This document shows, one piece after another, positions 8,154-15,850 of a DNA stretch of 64,000 bases (the stretch's first letter is position 1; each line of letters begins with the position of its first letter). Source of the stretch: Chryseobacterium sp. Lineage in GTDB: Bacteria; Bacteroidota; Bacteroidia; Flavobacteriales; Weeksellaceae. Made by a program: the position numbers and the translations under genes. The notes beneath the pieces were generated by a model. That model had not been told where the DNA came from. It did no database searches and worked only from the letters and a program-made list of their open reading frames with translations. The stretch lies in NCBI RefSeq assembly GCF_019236175.1, contig NZ_JAFAJM010000024.1:124001-188000 (forward strand), read 5' to 3'.

Positions 8154-10048
8154 TGTGCGGAATTAACGGTATTTTAGCAAAAAACAAAGACATTCAAAAG
8201 GTACAACGTGATTTGGAACTGATGAATCAAAAAATATTTCACAGAGGCCCGGATGAAGACGGTTTTTTTGTTGATGATATTGATGGGGTCACATTGGGAT
8301 TTGCCATGAGAAGGCTTTCAATCATTGATCTTTCTTCAGGAAAACAACCTATTTTTTCTGATGACAAAACCAAATTAATCGTATTTAATGGTGAAATTTA
8401 TAACTATCGTGAACTTAAGGAAGATTTAATTTCTTCAGGATATCAGTTTCATACCAAATCAGATACAGAGGTCATTCTTAAACTTTATGAAAAATATGGA
8501 GTGGAAGGGTTCAAAATGCTTGATGGAATGTTTGGGTTCAGTATCTTGGACAAAACCAAAGGAAAAGTCTATATCGCAAGAGATTTTTTCGGAGAAAAAC
8601 CACTATATTATTTTTCAGATGAGAACAATTTTGTCTGGGGATCAGAATTAAAATCTTTAATCTCTGTACTTCCAGTTCGTCCTGAGATTTCAAATACCGG
8701 GTTGAATCTTTTTTTCCAGCTTACTTATATACCGGCACCTTATACGATTTATAAAAATATCCATAAGCTGGAAGCCAACCATTATATCGAGCTTGATATT
8801 AAGAATCTCAACTGCATTTCCCGTCAGATATCAGAGCGTCCGGAGAATCCTGCAAAAATCAATGTCGGATTTGATGAGGCCAAACTGAAAGTAAGAGAAC
8901 TGGTTGAAAAAAGTGTCAACAGCAGAAGCGTATCTGATGTGCCTATTGGTACTTTCCTTTCCGGTGGGGTAGATTCTTCCATTGTAACCTGGAGTCTTGC
9001 AAAAACACTTGATCAGAAGATCAATACTTTTTCAATAGGATTTGAAAAAAAATCTTTTGATGAAACAGACCGGTCCCAGCTTATTGCTAAACTTATAAAA
9101 AGTGACCACCATGAATTCATAGTGGGTGAGAAAGACTTTTCAGATAATTTACACGAAATCCTTCTAAATTTTGATGAGCCTTTTGCGGACTCTTCAGCGT
9201 TACCGAGTTTCCTGGTTGCCCATAAAACCAGTCAGTACGTTAAAGTTGCCCTTACGGGTGACGGTGGAGATGAAGTTTTCGGTGGCTACAATAAATACCT
9301 GATCGGAAAAATCAATCAGAGATATACAGGCCTGGTTTCAGAGAAAATTCATCATGGTTTTCTAAAAATGTCAGATCGTCTCCTGGCACAGAAGGAAGAT
9401 AACAGAGGCCTGAAGTTTAAAGTCAAAAAAGCACTGGATTCCATCAGTTATAAAGGTGATTTTTTCTACAATATCATCAAACTTGGATTTCAGAGAACCG
9501 ATCTCAATAAAATATTAAAACCTGAATATGTGGAAAATTCAGGAATGGAATACTATAAAACCAAGCTGCCCTATCCGAAAAATCTTAGTGATTTTAGAGA
9601 AGTTGATAAAATAATGAGTCTGGAAGGTGATATGCTGGTCAAGGTGGATCGCACAAGCATGCTTACTTCATTGGAGTCCAGAGCTCCTTTTCTGAATAAA
9701 GAAATTTGGGATTATACCAAACAGCTTCCTGAAAATTTCCTGATTAAAGGAAATAGTAAAAAATATATCCTTAAAAAAGCTTTTGAAGAATTTTTTCCTG
9801 ATGGCTTTTTAGAAAAAACAAAGAAAGGTTTCGGAGTTCCGGTAGGAGACTGGATGAAATCCGGGCTTAAGGAAGAATTGCTTTCTTATGCGGCAAAAGA
9901 AAAAATTGAAAGTCAGAATATTTTTGAATATCGTGAAATCGACAGGCTGATTAGTAATCACTTGAACGGTATTCAGGACAATGCATTCAAAGTTTGGACC
10001 TTTTACTGTTTCCAGAAATGGTATTTTATGACCTATTCTCAAAAATAA
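8153..10048 (+). CDS. asnB: Asparagine synthase (glutamine-hydrolysing)
   Basis: Full-length AsnB, 631 residues. Cys2 follows the initiator Met (MCGINGILA) as the N-terminal nucleophile of the class II glutaminase domain, followed by the conserved RGPDEDG block. The C-terminal synthetase domain has the PP-loop SGGVDSS near residue 269 and the ALTGDGGDEVFGGYNKY segment. In polysaccharide clusters, AsnB homologues such as WbpS are thought to amidate uronic-acid sugars, and the embedding between polysaccharide genes (1-base overlap upstream, 1-base gap downstream) favours that over general asparagine synthesis. This role is an inference. Confidence 0.93.
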   Translation: MCGINGILAKNKDIQKVQRDLELMNQKIFHRGPDEDGFFVDDIDGVTLGFAMRRLSIIDLSSGKQPIFSDDKTKLIVFNGEIYNYRELKEDLISSGYQFHTKSDTEVILKLYEKYGVEGFKMLDGMFGFSILDKTKGKVYIARDFFGEKPLYYFSDENNFVWGSELKSLISVLPVRPEISNTGLNLFFQLTYIPAPYTIYKNIHKLEANHYIELDIKNLNCISRQISERPENPAKINVGFDEAKLKVRELVEKSVNSRSVSDVPIGTFLSGGVDSSIVTWSLAKTLDQKINTFSIGFEKKSFDETDRSQLIAKLIKSDHHEFIVGEKDFSDNLHEILLNFDEPFADSSALPSFLVAHKTSQYVKVALTGDGGDEVFGGYNKYLIGKINQRYTGLVSEKIHHGFLKMSDRLLAQKEDNRGLKFKVKKALDSISYKGDFFYNIIKLGFQRTDLNKILKPEYVENSGMEYYKTKLPYPKNLSDFREVDKIMSLEGDMLVKVDRTSMLTSLESRAPFLNKEIWDYTKQLPENFLIKGNSKKYILKKAFEEFFPDGFLEKTKKGFGVPVGDWMKSGLKEELLSYAAKEKIESQNIFEYREIDRLISNHLNGIQDNAFKVWTFYCFQKWYFMTYSQK

Positions 10049-10049
10049 T

Positions 10050-11108
10050 ATGAATAGCAAAATCATAGAAAATATTATTTCCAGGAAAGGATTGCTGTTA
10101 TTGGTATTTGTTGAACATCTGTTCTTCTTCTATTTTAACAATATTCTCCACAAAGACGCTTTGGTGGATTCATTATTCTATTATAAAGCAGCAGCCGGTA
10201 TCCACAGCCTTGATTTATTTTTTGTCTATCTGGTACCGGGAACAGGAATCACTGTGCTTCTAGTCAGTCTTTTTGTGAAAATATTTAACAGTTTTCTGGC
10301 CGTCAGTCTTATATTTTCTGTGATTAGCTTCACTGCTTATTATTATTTTGTCAAAGACTATTATGAAAAGGTCATTTATAATTCTTTCTATACCATCACA
10401 TTTTTAATGCTGCTTTTTTTGCCCAGCATGCATTGGTGGACGGCAGGAATTTATAAAGAAGCACTGATTTTACCTTTAATGTATTTTATATTGAGAAGAA
10501 TAAACAGGCTGTTTACTTTCTGGACGATCTTTTTATTCAGTCTGTTAATCCTGATAAGACCTTATCTCGGACCTGTTATTCTAGCAGGAATTGTTTTAAG
10601 GTACCGGTCATTTATAAACAGGAAAATAATAATTTCAATAAGTATTGCAACGGTTCTATTGGTCCTCGTTTTCGTTACCGGTTTGAAATCTGTATTCGGA
10701 ACCCTGAATATGGAGACCCAGTTTGAAGAATTATATAAATATTCACAAACCGGAGTCGCCATTATTGATATAAAGGAAACCACTTACTGGGAAAGACTGA
10801 TTTATATGATGTTTAGGCCGCTTTTTTTTGATGCAGATACAAGCATGAAGTTTATATACTCTTTTGAGAATGCCATTTTTTTAGGATGGTTTTCTTTATT
10901 TTTGTATAAAATCGTAAGAAAAAAGATTAATCGGAGTTTTCTATTTAAAAATATATATTTTACTTCATCATTATTTATCTGGCTTTTTATAGGAATTTAT
11001 ATCTATAACTACGGGTTGGCTTCCCGTATGAAAGTAATGATAGTGCCATTTTTGTTGATCGGAGTATTAGAGACTATAAAAAAAACATTCAGTGAAAAAA
11101 ATTGTTAG
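10050..11108 (+). CDS. Multi-spanning membrane protein of polysaccharide operon, function unknown
   Basis: 352 residues with roughly nine hydrophobic segments. The loop LPSMHWWTAGIYKEALILP near residue 127 followed by a charged RRINRLF and then LIRPYLGP is its most distinctive part; similar S-x-H-x-W-T-x-G-x-x-K-E arrangements occur in flavobacterial polysaccharide-cluster membrane proteins that have no assigned role. I do not recognise a family with known activity. It could be a second polymerase or an O-acyl/glycosyl-transfer integral protein. Its 3' end overlaps the next gene by 17 bases. Confidence 0.7.
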   Translation: MNSKIIENIISRKGLLLLVFVEHLFFFYFNNILHKDALVDSLFYYKAAAGIHSLDLFFVYLVPGTGITVLLVSLFVKIFNSFLAVSLIFSVISFTAYYYFVKDYYEKVIYNSFYTITFLMLLFLPSMHWWTAGIYKEALILPLMYFILRRINRLFTFWTIFLFSLLILIRPYLGPVILAGIVLRYRSFINRKIIISISIATVLLVLVFVTGLKSVFGTLNMETQFEELYKYSQTGVAIIDIKETTYWERLIYMMFRPLFFDADTSMKFIYSFENAIFLGWFSLFLYKIVRKKINRSFLFKNIYFTSSLFIWLFIGIYIYNYGLASRMKVMIVPFLLIGVLETIKKTFSEKNC

Positions 11109-12243
11109 AATCACAACCGTACCGGTTTCATTAAGGATACTTTTAAAGGGGCAGTTAAAATTTATGTCTCAGTATTTTGAAGTCATTGGACTCTCTTCAG
11201 ATTCTGATGAAATGAAAAAGATTTCTGAGGAAGAACAGATCAGGACATTCGCCGTAGACATGACCAGAACAATAAGTCCGGTCGCCGATATAAAAGCAGT
11301 AATCCAATTATACAAAATATTAAAAAAGGAAAAACCGGATATCGTCCATACCCATACCCCAAAAGCAGGAATTGTAGGGATGATGGCGGCTTATTTTGCA
11401 GGAGTACCGTTCAGGCTGCATACCGTAGCAGGGTTACCCCTGATGGAAGCCTCAGGAATAAAAAGAAAAGTCCTGAATATCGTTGAATATCTCACCTATG
11501 CAATGGCGACCAAAGTCTATCCAAATTCTTTTGGGTTGAGAGACTTTATTCTGGAAAATAAATTTACTAATTCTGAAAAGCTTAAAGTAATAGGAAACGG
11601 AAGTTCAAATGGAGTAGACGCTAATGTTTTCAACCCGGTGCTGTTTTCGGAAGAAGAAAAAAAGAAGCTGAAGCAAGAATTGAATATAACAAAGGATGAC
11701 TTTATTTTTATTTTTGTCGGAAGAATTGTAGGGGATAAAGGAATGAACGAACTGATTGAAGCCTATTCCAAAATAAGACGTCCGGATACTAAACTTTTGT
11801 TGGTAGGTGGGTATGAGAATGAATTAGATCCATTACAAGAGAAAACCTTAGAACATATTAATCAGTCTGCGGATATTATTTCGGTAGGATTTCAGAAAGA
11901 TGTAAGACCTTATTTTTCGATTTCAGATGCACTGGTATTTCCAAGCTATAGAGAAGGATTTCCCAATGTTGTCATGCAGGCGGGAGCCATGGGACTGGTA
12001 AGTATTGTTTCCAATATTAACGGATGTAATGAAATTATCATACCGGGAGAGAATGGTCTTATCGTAAGCCCTAAAAACAGTTCTGAACTTGCTCATGCAA
12101 TGAAAATGGTTTCAGAACAAAAGAATGAATTTGAACAGATGCGCGGAAAAGCAAGGGAAATGATAACAAGCAGGTATGATCAGAAAGTGATCTGGGAAAT
12201 GCTTTTGCAAGAATATAATCATCTCCTGCAAAATAAAAAATAA
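11092..12243 (+). CDS. Glycosyltransferase family 4 (PglA/CapM-like)
   Basis: 383 residues. The start is GTG at 11092, inside the end of the previous gene, because the N-terminus KKIVRITTVPVSLRILLKGQ is conserved in this family. The acceptor-side block PDIVHTHTPKAGIVGMMAA (near residue 83), the FVGRIVGDKGMNELI block (near 206) and the EX7E donor motif beginning PSYREGFPNVV (near 284) are all visible. This set matches PglA-type transferases, which add the second sugar to a lipid-linked bacillosamine. The following PglC-, PglD- and PglE-like genes support that reading. Confidence 0.85.
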   Translation: MKKIVRITTVPVSLRILLKGQLKFMSQYFEVIGLSSDSDEMKKISEEEQIRTFAVDMTRTISPVADIKAVIQLYKILKKEKPDIVHTHTPKAGIVGMMAAYFAGVPFRLHTVAGLPLMEASGIKRKVLNIVEYLTYAMATKVYPNSFGLRDFILENKFTNSEKLKVIGNGSSNGVDANVFNPVLFSEEEKKKLKQELNITKDDFIFIFVGRIVGDKGMNELIEAYSKIRRPDTKLLLVGGYENELDPLQEKTLEHINQSADIISVGFQKDVRPYFSISDALVFPSYREGFPNVVMQAGAMGLVSIVSNINGCNEIIIPGENGLIVSPKNSSELAHAMKMVSEQKNEFEQMRGKAREMITSRYDQKVIWEMLLQEYNHLLQNKK

Positions 12244-12849
12244 ATGATGTACAAAGTTATTTTTAAAAGAATCTTTGATTTTTCTTTATCGCTTATTGGA
12301 CTACTGTTGTTAAGTCCCATCTTTCTATTGGTAACGGCAGGCTTGTTATTTGCCAATCAGGGAAAACCTTTTTTCTTTCAAAAAAGGCCCGGAAAACAAG
12401 GACGGATTTTCAGTATTATTAAGTTTAAAACAATGAACGATAAAAAGGATAAAAATGGTCATCTTTTATCTGATTCTGAAAGACTGACAACCATTGGTTC
12501 ATTTGTTCGTAAAACTTCGCTTGATGAAATTCCTCAGCTGATCAATGTTTTAAAAGGAGATATGTCATTGATAGGGCCAAGACCTCTATTGGTACAATAT
12601 TTACCACTTTATGACAGCCATCAGGCAAGAAGACATGAAGTAAAACCAGGTATTACCGGGTGGGCACAAGTAAATGGCAGAAATGCTATTTCATGGAAAG
12701 AAAAGTTTAATTTAGATGTCTGGTATGTAGATCATATATCGCTGGGTTTGGATTTGAAAATTATATTTCTTACAGTTAAGAAAGTTTTTATCAGAGAAGG
12801 AATATCCGCAGATGGTCATGTTACTATTGAACCTTTTAAAGGAAATTGA
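12244..12849 (+). CDS. Initiating sugar transferase (PglC-like phosphoglycosyl transferase)
   Basis: Monotopic phosphoglycosyl transferase, 201 residues, the short PglC-like form without an N-terminal domain. One re-entrant hydrophobic helix covers residues about 10-35, the segment FSIIKFKTMND follows near residue 55, and the catalytic Asp-Glu dyad is D94-E95 in TSLDEIPQL, followed by SLIGPRPLL and PGITGWAQVNGRN. It transfers a sugar phosphate from a UDP-sugar to undecaprenyl phosphate. The adjacent PglD/PglE homologues suggest UDP-diNAc-bacillosamine as the donor. It starts immediately after the previous stop. Confidence 0.9.
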   Translation: MMYKVIFKRIFDFSLSLIGLLLLSPIFLLVTAGLLFANQGKPFFFQKRPGKQGRIFSIIKFKTMNDKKDKNGHLLSDSERLTTIGSFVRKTSLDEIPQLINVLKGDMSLIGPRPLLVQYLPLYDSHQARRHEVKPGITGWAQVNGRNAISWKEKFNLDVWYVDHISLGLDLKIIFLTVKKVFIREGISADGHVTIEPFKGN

Positions 12850-12855
12850 AATAAA

Positions 12856-13455
12856 ATGTATTTATTTGGAGCGAGTGGACACGGGAAAGTAATCGTTGAT
12901 ATAGCGGAAACACTTGGTATTAAAATTACCGGATTTATTGATCATGACATAAGTAAAACGGAATGTTATAATATTCCGGTATTAAGCACAATACCAAATC
13001 CTATGAATGAAGTAATTATTTCGATTGGAAATAATTCTGTAAGGAAAAAAATAGCCGAAGAAATAAATGAAGAAAATTTTGTTTCTTTAGTTCATTCAAA
13101 AGCGATCATTTCTGAATCAGCTAAAATTGGTGTTGGTACAGTAGTGATGGGAGGTGTGGTAATTAATGCCGAAAGCAATATCGGAAAACATTGTATCATT
13201 AATACCAGTGCTTCGGTTGATCATGAATGTATCATTGAAAACTTTGTACATATATCGCCCAATGCTGCACTTGCAGGTAATGTTAAAGTGGGAGAAGGGA
13301 CACATATTGGAATTGGATCCGCAATAATACAGGGGATTACTATAGGGAAGTGGTGTATAATAGGAGCAGGAGCAGTAATCATTGAAGATATTCCAGATTA
13401 CGCTGTTGTTGTTGGAAACCCGGGAAAAATTATTAAACAAAATATTATTAAATAA
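12856..13455 (+). CDS. Sugar N-acetyltransferase (PglD/NeuD-like)
   Basis: 199 residues: an N-terminal Rossmann-like UDP-sugar binding part (LFGASGHGKVIVDI) followed from about residue 85 by left-handed beta-helix hexapeptide repeats. His123 in SASVDHEC matches the catalytic histidine of PglD. Expected reaction: acetyl-CoA-dependent N-acetylation of UDP-4-amino-sugar to UDP-diNAc-bacillosamine; a different acyl donor cannot be excluded given the KASIII homologue at the start of the operon. It lies between the PglC-like and PglE-like genes with 6- and 5-base gaps. Confidence 0.88.
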   Translation: MYLFGASGHGKVIVDIAETLGIKITGFIDHDISKTECYNIPVLSTIPNPMNEVIISIGNNSVRKKIAEEINEENFVSLVHSKAIISESAKIGVGTVVMGGVVINAESNIGKHCIINTSASVDHECIIENFVHISPNAALAGNVKVGEGTHIGIGSAIIQGITIGKWCIIGAGAVIIEDIPDYAVVVGNPGKIIKQNIIK

Positions 13456-13460
13456 AAGAC

Positions 13461-14597
13461 ATGAGTAGTAAAATATGGCTTTCTTCTCCACATATGGGAG
13501 GAAACGAATTAAAATATATCAATGAAGCTTTTGAAGAGAATTGGGTAGCACCTTTGGGGCCAAATGTTAACGGATTTGAAGAAGATCTGGAAAGTTTTTT
13601 AGGTGAAAATGTAAAAGTAGCAGCCCTTTCTGCTGGTACTGCTGCACTTCATCTTGCCCTTATTGAATGTGGGGTACAACACGGGGATGAAGTAATCTGC
13701 CAGTCAATGACATTTTCTGCCTCTGCCAATCCTATTGCTTATTGCGGAGCAGAACCAGTATTTATAGATAGTGAACCTGATACATGGAATATGTGTCCGA
13801 AAGCTTTAAAAAAAGCCGTTGAAGACAGGATTCAGAAAGGCAAAAAACCTAAAGCAATCATTATTGTTCATTTATATGGAATGCCGGCTAAGATGGATGA
13901 AATTACAGCCATAGCAGAAGAATTTGGTATTCCGCTTATTGAAGATGCTGCTGAAGCATTGGGGTCTGCTTATAAAGGAAAGGCTTGCGGAACATTTGGC
14001 CGTTTTGGAATATTGAGCTTTAATGGTAATAAAATTATTACAACTTCAGGAGGAGGTGCTTTAGTTTGTCATACAAAGGAAGATAAAGATAAAGCCGTGT
14101 TCCTGTCTACTCAGGCAAGAGATAATGCTCCTCATTATCAGCATTCTCACATTGGATTCAATTATAGAATGAGTAACATTGTTGCAGGTATTGGAAGGGG
14201 ACAAATGGAAGTTCTCAAAGACAGAGTGGAAGCTCGAAGAACAATGCATCAATTTTATGTAAAGGCTTTCAAAGATATTGAAGGAGTAACTGTATTCTCT
14301 GAACCTAGCAGTGATTTTTATTCTAATCACTGGCTATCAGCCATTATTGTAAATCCTGAAATTACAGGAAAAAACAGAGAAGGGCTACGTATGGCATTTT
14401 TAGAAGATAATATAGAGTCCAGACCGCTTTGGAAACCTATGCATTTACAACCTGTTTTTGAAGGGGCACCTTATTATGGCGGAAATGTCTCTGAAAAATT
14501 ATTTGATGACGGATTATGTCTGCCTTCAGGTTCCAATTTGTCAGATGAAGACAGAAAGAGAATATTGGTGGTGATTGATACCTATTTCAGATCATAA
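13461..14597 (+). CDS. UDP-4-amino-sugar aminotransferase (PglE-like)
   Basis: DegT/DnrJ-family PLP enzyme, 378 residues. The Schiff-base lysine is K191 in SFNGNKIITTSGGGALV, the signature of PglE/PseC-type 4-ketosugar aminotransferases, and LIEDAAEALGS holds the PLP-ring aspartate. Expected reaction: glutamate-dependent amination of UDP-2-acetamido-4-keto-2,4,6-trideoxyhexose, giving the substrate of the preceding acetyltransferase. The partner 4,6-dehydratase (PglF) is not in the window. Confidence 0.9.
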   Translation: MSSKIWLSSPHMGGNELKYINEAFEENWVAPLGPNVNGFEEDLESFLGENVKVAALSAGTAALHLALIECGVQHGDEVICQSMTFSASANPIAYCGAEPVFIDSEPDTWNMCPKALKKAVEDRIQKGKKPKAIIIVHLYGMPAKMDEITAIAEEFGIPLIEDAAEALGSAYKGKACGTFGRFGILSFNGNKIITTSGGGALVCHTKEDKDKAVFLSTQARDNAPHYQHSHIGFNYRMSNIVAGIGRGQMEVLKDRVEARRTMHQFYVKAFKDIEGVTVFSEPSSDFYSNHWLSAIIVNPEITGKNREGLRMAFLEDNIESRPLWKPMHLQPVFEGAPYYGGNVSEKLFDDGLCLPSGSNLSDEDRKRILVVIDTYFRS

Positions 14598-14614
14598 AAC
14601 TATTCTTGGAATAA

Positions 14615-15184
14615 ATGAATCAGTATAAATATTGGAAAGTTATTCTTGATTTTATCTTTGCGATAATTCTTGCTGTTTTTCTGATGCCTTTACTGATCAT
14701 TTTATTTATTATTGCAAGTGTAGATACTTCATCCAATGGATTTTTCTTTCAAAAAAGAATTGGGCAATATGGAAAAGTTTTTACTATTTTTAAGTTTAAA
14801 ACCATTCATGGAAAAAAGAGAACCTGTTCAAAAATAGGCCGGCTTTTAAGAACGTTGAAACTGGATGAGCTTCCTCAGTTGTTTAATATCCTAAAAGGAG
14901 AGATGAGTTTTGTAGGTCCCAGACCTGATATTGAAGGATATTATGATCGACTTGAAGGAGATGACCGTAGAGTATTACAACTAAAACCAGGTTTAACCTG
15001 TGAAGCAAGTATTGTCTACCGAAACGAAGAAAGCCTTTTAAAAATGCAGCCCAATCCGTTGAAGTATAATGATGAAGTATTATTTCCGCATAAGATAAAA
15101 ATGAATCTTAAGTATCTGGAACATTTATCCCTAAAAAATGATGCTAAGATTTTGTTTAAAACTTTACTAATTATATTAAAATAA
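14615..15184 (+). CDS. Second initiating sugar transferase
   Basis: 189 residues, bacterial sugar transferase family with one N-terminal membrane helix (about residues 10-35), FTIFKFKTIHG and the catalytic pair D84-E85 in LKLDELPQLF, then SFVGPRPDIEGY. The C-terminal part differs from the gene at 12244: the segment reads GLTCEASIVYRNEE where the other has GITGWAQVNGRN. It belongs to the subgroup with an RNEE segment. A second phosphoglycosyl transferase in the same operon implies either two starter sugars or that one copy serves another polymer. Confidence 0.85.
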   Translation: MNQYKYWKVILDFIFAIILAVFLMPLLIILFIIASVDTSSNGFFFQKRIGQYGKVFTIFKFKTIHGKKRTCSKIGRLLRTLKLDELPQLFNILKGEMSFVGPRPDIEGYYDRLEGDDRRVLQLKPGLTCEASIVYRNEESLLKMQPNPLKYNDEVLFPHKIKMNLKYLEHLSLKNDAKILFKTLLIILK

Positions 15185-15209
15185 AATTATATAGAATATC
15201 CCAATCATT

Positions 15210-15755
15210 ATGAAAATTAAAGAAACCCCACTTAAAGATTGTTATATTATTGAACCTACCGTTTTTGAAGATGAGAGAGGTTATTTTTTCGAAAAGTTTA
15301 ACGAAAAAAAATTTGAAGAACTTACTGGAATGAACGGACATTTTGTGCAGGATAATATTTCCAAATCTTCATACGGTGTATTAAGAGGACTGCATCTTCA
15401 GAAAGGTGAACATGCACAGGCAAAACTGGTATCATGTCTTGAGGGAAGTGTTTGGGATGTAGCGGTAGACCTTAGAGAAGATTCTCCCACTTTTGGAAAA
15501 TGGTTCGGAATTGAACTTACTGCAGAAAATAAATTACAGTTGTATGTACCCAGAGGGTTTGGACATGGCTTTTCTGTTTTAAGTACTAATGCCGTTTTTT
15601 CTTATAAATGCGATAATTTTTACAACAAAGAATCCGAAGGAAGTGTAAGATTTAATGATTCAGATCTCGATATAGACTGGAAAATTGATGAAAAGGATGC
15701 TGTTCTCTCCGATAAAGACCAGAATGCCCCGGGTTTTAAAGAAAAAAACTTCTAA
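15210..15755 (+). CDS. rfbC: dTDP-4-dehydrorhamnose 3,5-epimerase
   Basis: 181 residues, normal RmlC length, cupin fold. The catalytic histidine lies in GVLRGLHLQKGEHAQAKL (near residue 62) and the catalytic tyrosine in the VFSYKCDNFYN segment. It converts dTDP-4-keto-6-deoxyglucose to dTDP-4-keto-L-rhamnose. RfbA, RfbB and RfbD are not in the window. It is the last gene of the operon, 25 bases after the sugar transferase, and is followed 12 bases after its stop by a strong hairpin terminator. Confidence 0.94.
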   Translation: MKIKETPLKDCYIIEPTVFEDERGYFFEKFNEKKFEELTGMNGHFVQDNISKSSYGVLRGLHLQKGEHAQAKLVSCLEGSVWDVAVDLREDSPTFGKWFGIELTAENKLQLYVPRGFGHGFSVLSTNAVFSYKCDNFYNKESEGSVRFNDSDLDIDWKIDEKDAVLSDKDQNAPGFKEKNF

Positions 15756-15766
15756 ATAAAATATTG

Positions 15767-15797
15767 AAAACCACTTTTCTAAAGTGGTTTTTATTTT
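15767..15797 (+). terminator. Rho-independent terminator ending the polysaccharide operon
   Basis: Perfect 11-bp stem (AAAACCACTTT, loop TCT, AAAGTGGTTTT) at 15767-15791 followed by a T-rich tract, 11 bases after the rfbC stop. Confidence 0.85.
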
Positions 15798-15823
15798 TTA
15801 ATCCGTACTCTTTTAATATTTTG

Positions 15824-15831
15824 TATCTTTG
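15824..15831 (+). promoter_or_regulatory. rimO promoter -7 box
   Basis: TATCTTTG matches the Bacteroidota sigma-A -7 consensus TAnnTTTG. It lies 19 bases before the rimO ATG and just after the operon terminator. No convincing TTTG -33 box was seen at the right distance. Confidence 0.7.
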
Positions 15832-15850
15832 CACACTCAAAATCAAAACG

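Noticed and set aside
13117..13491. Minus-strand frame opposite the PglD-like gene
   Set aside because: Cys-, Asn- and Ser-rich shadow of hexapeptide repeats.
15764..15850. Upstream in-frame extension of rimO
   Set aside because: It covers the operon terminator and lies before the promoter box; the RimO homology starts at 15851.
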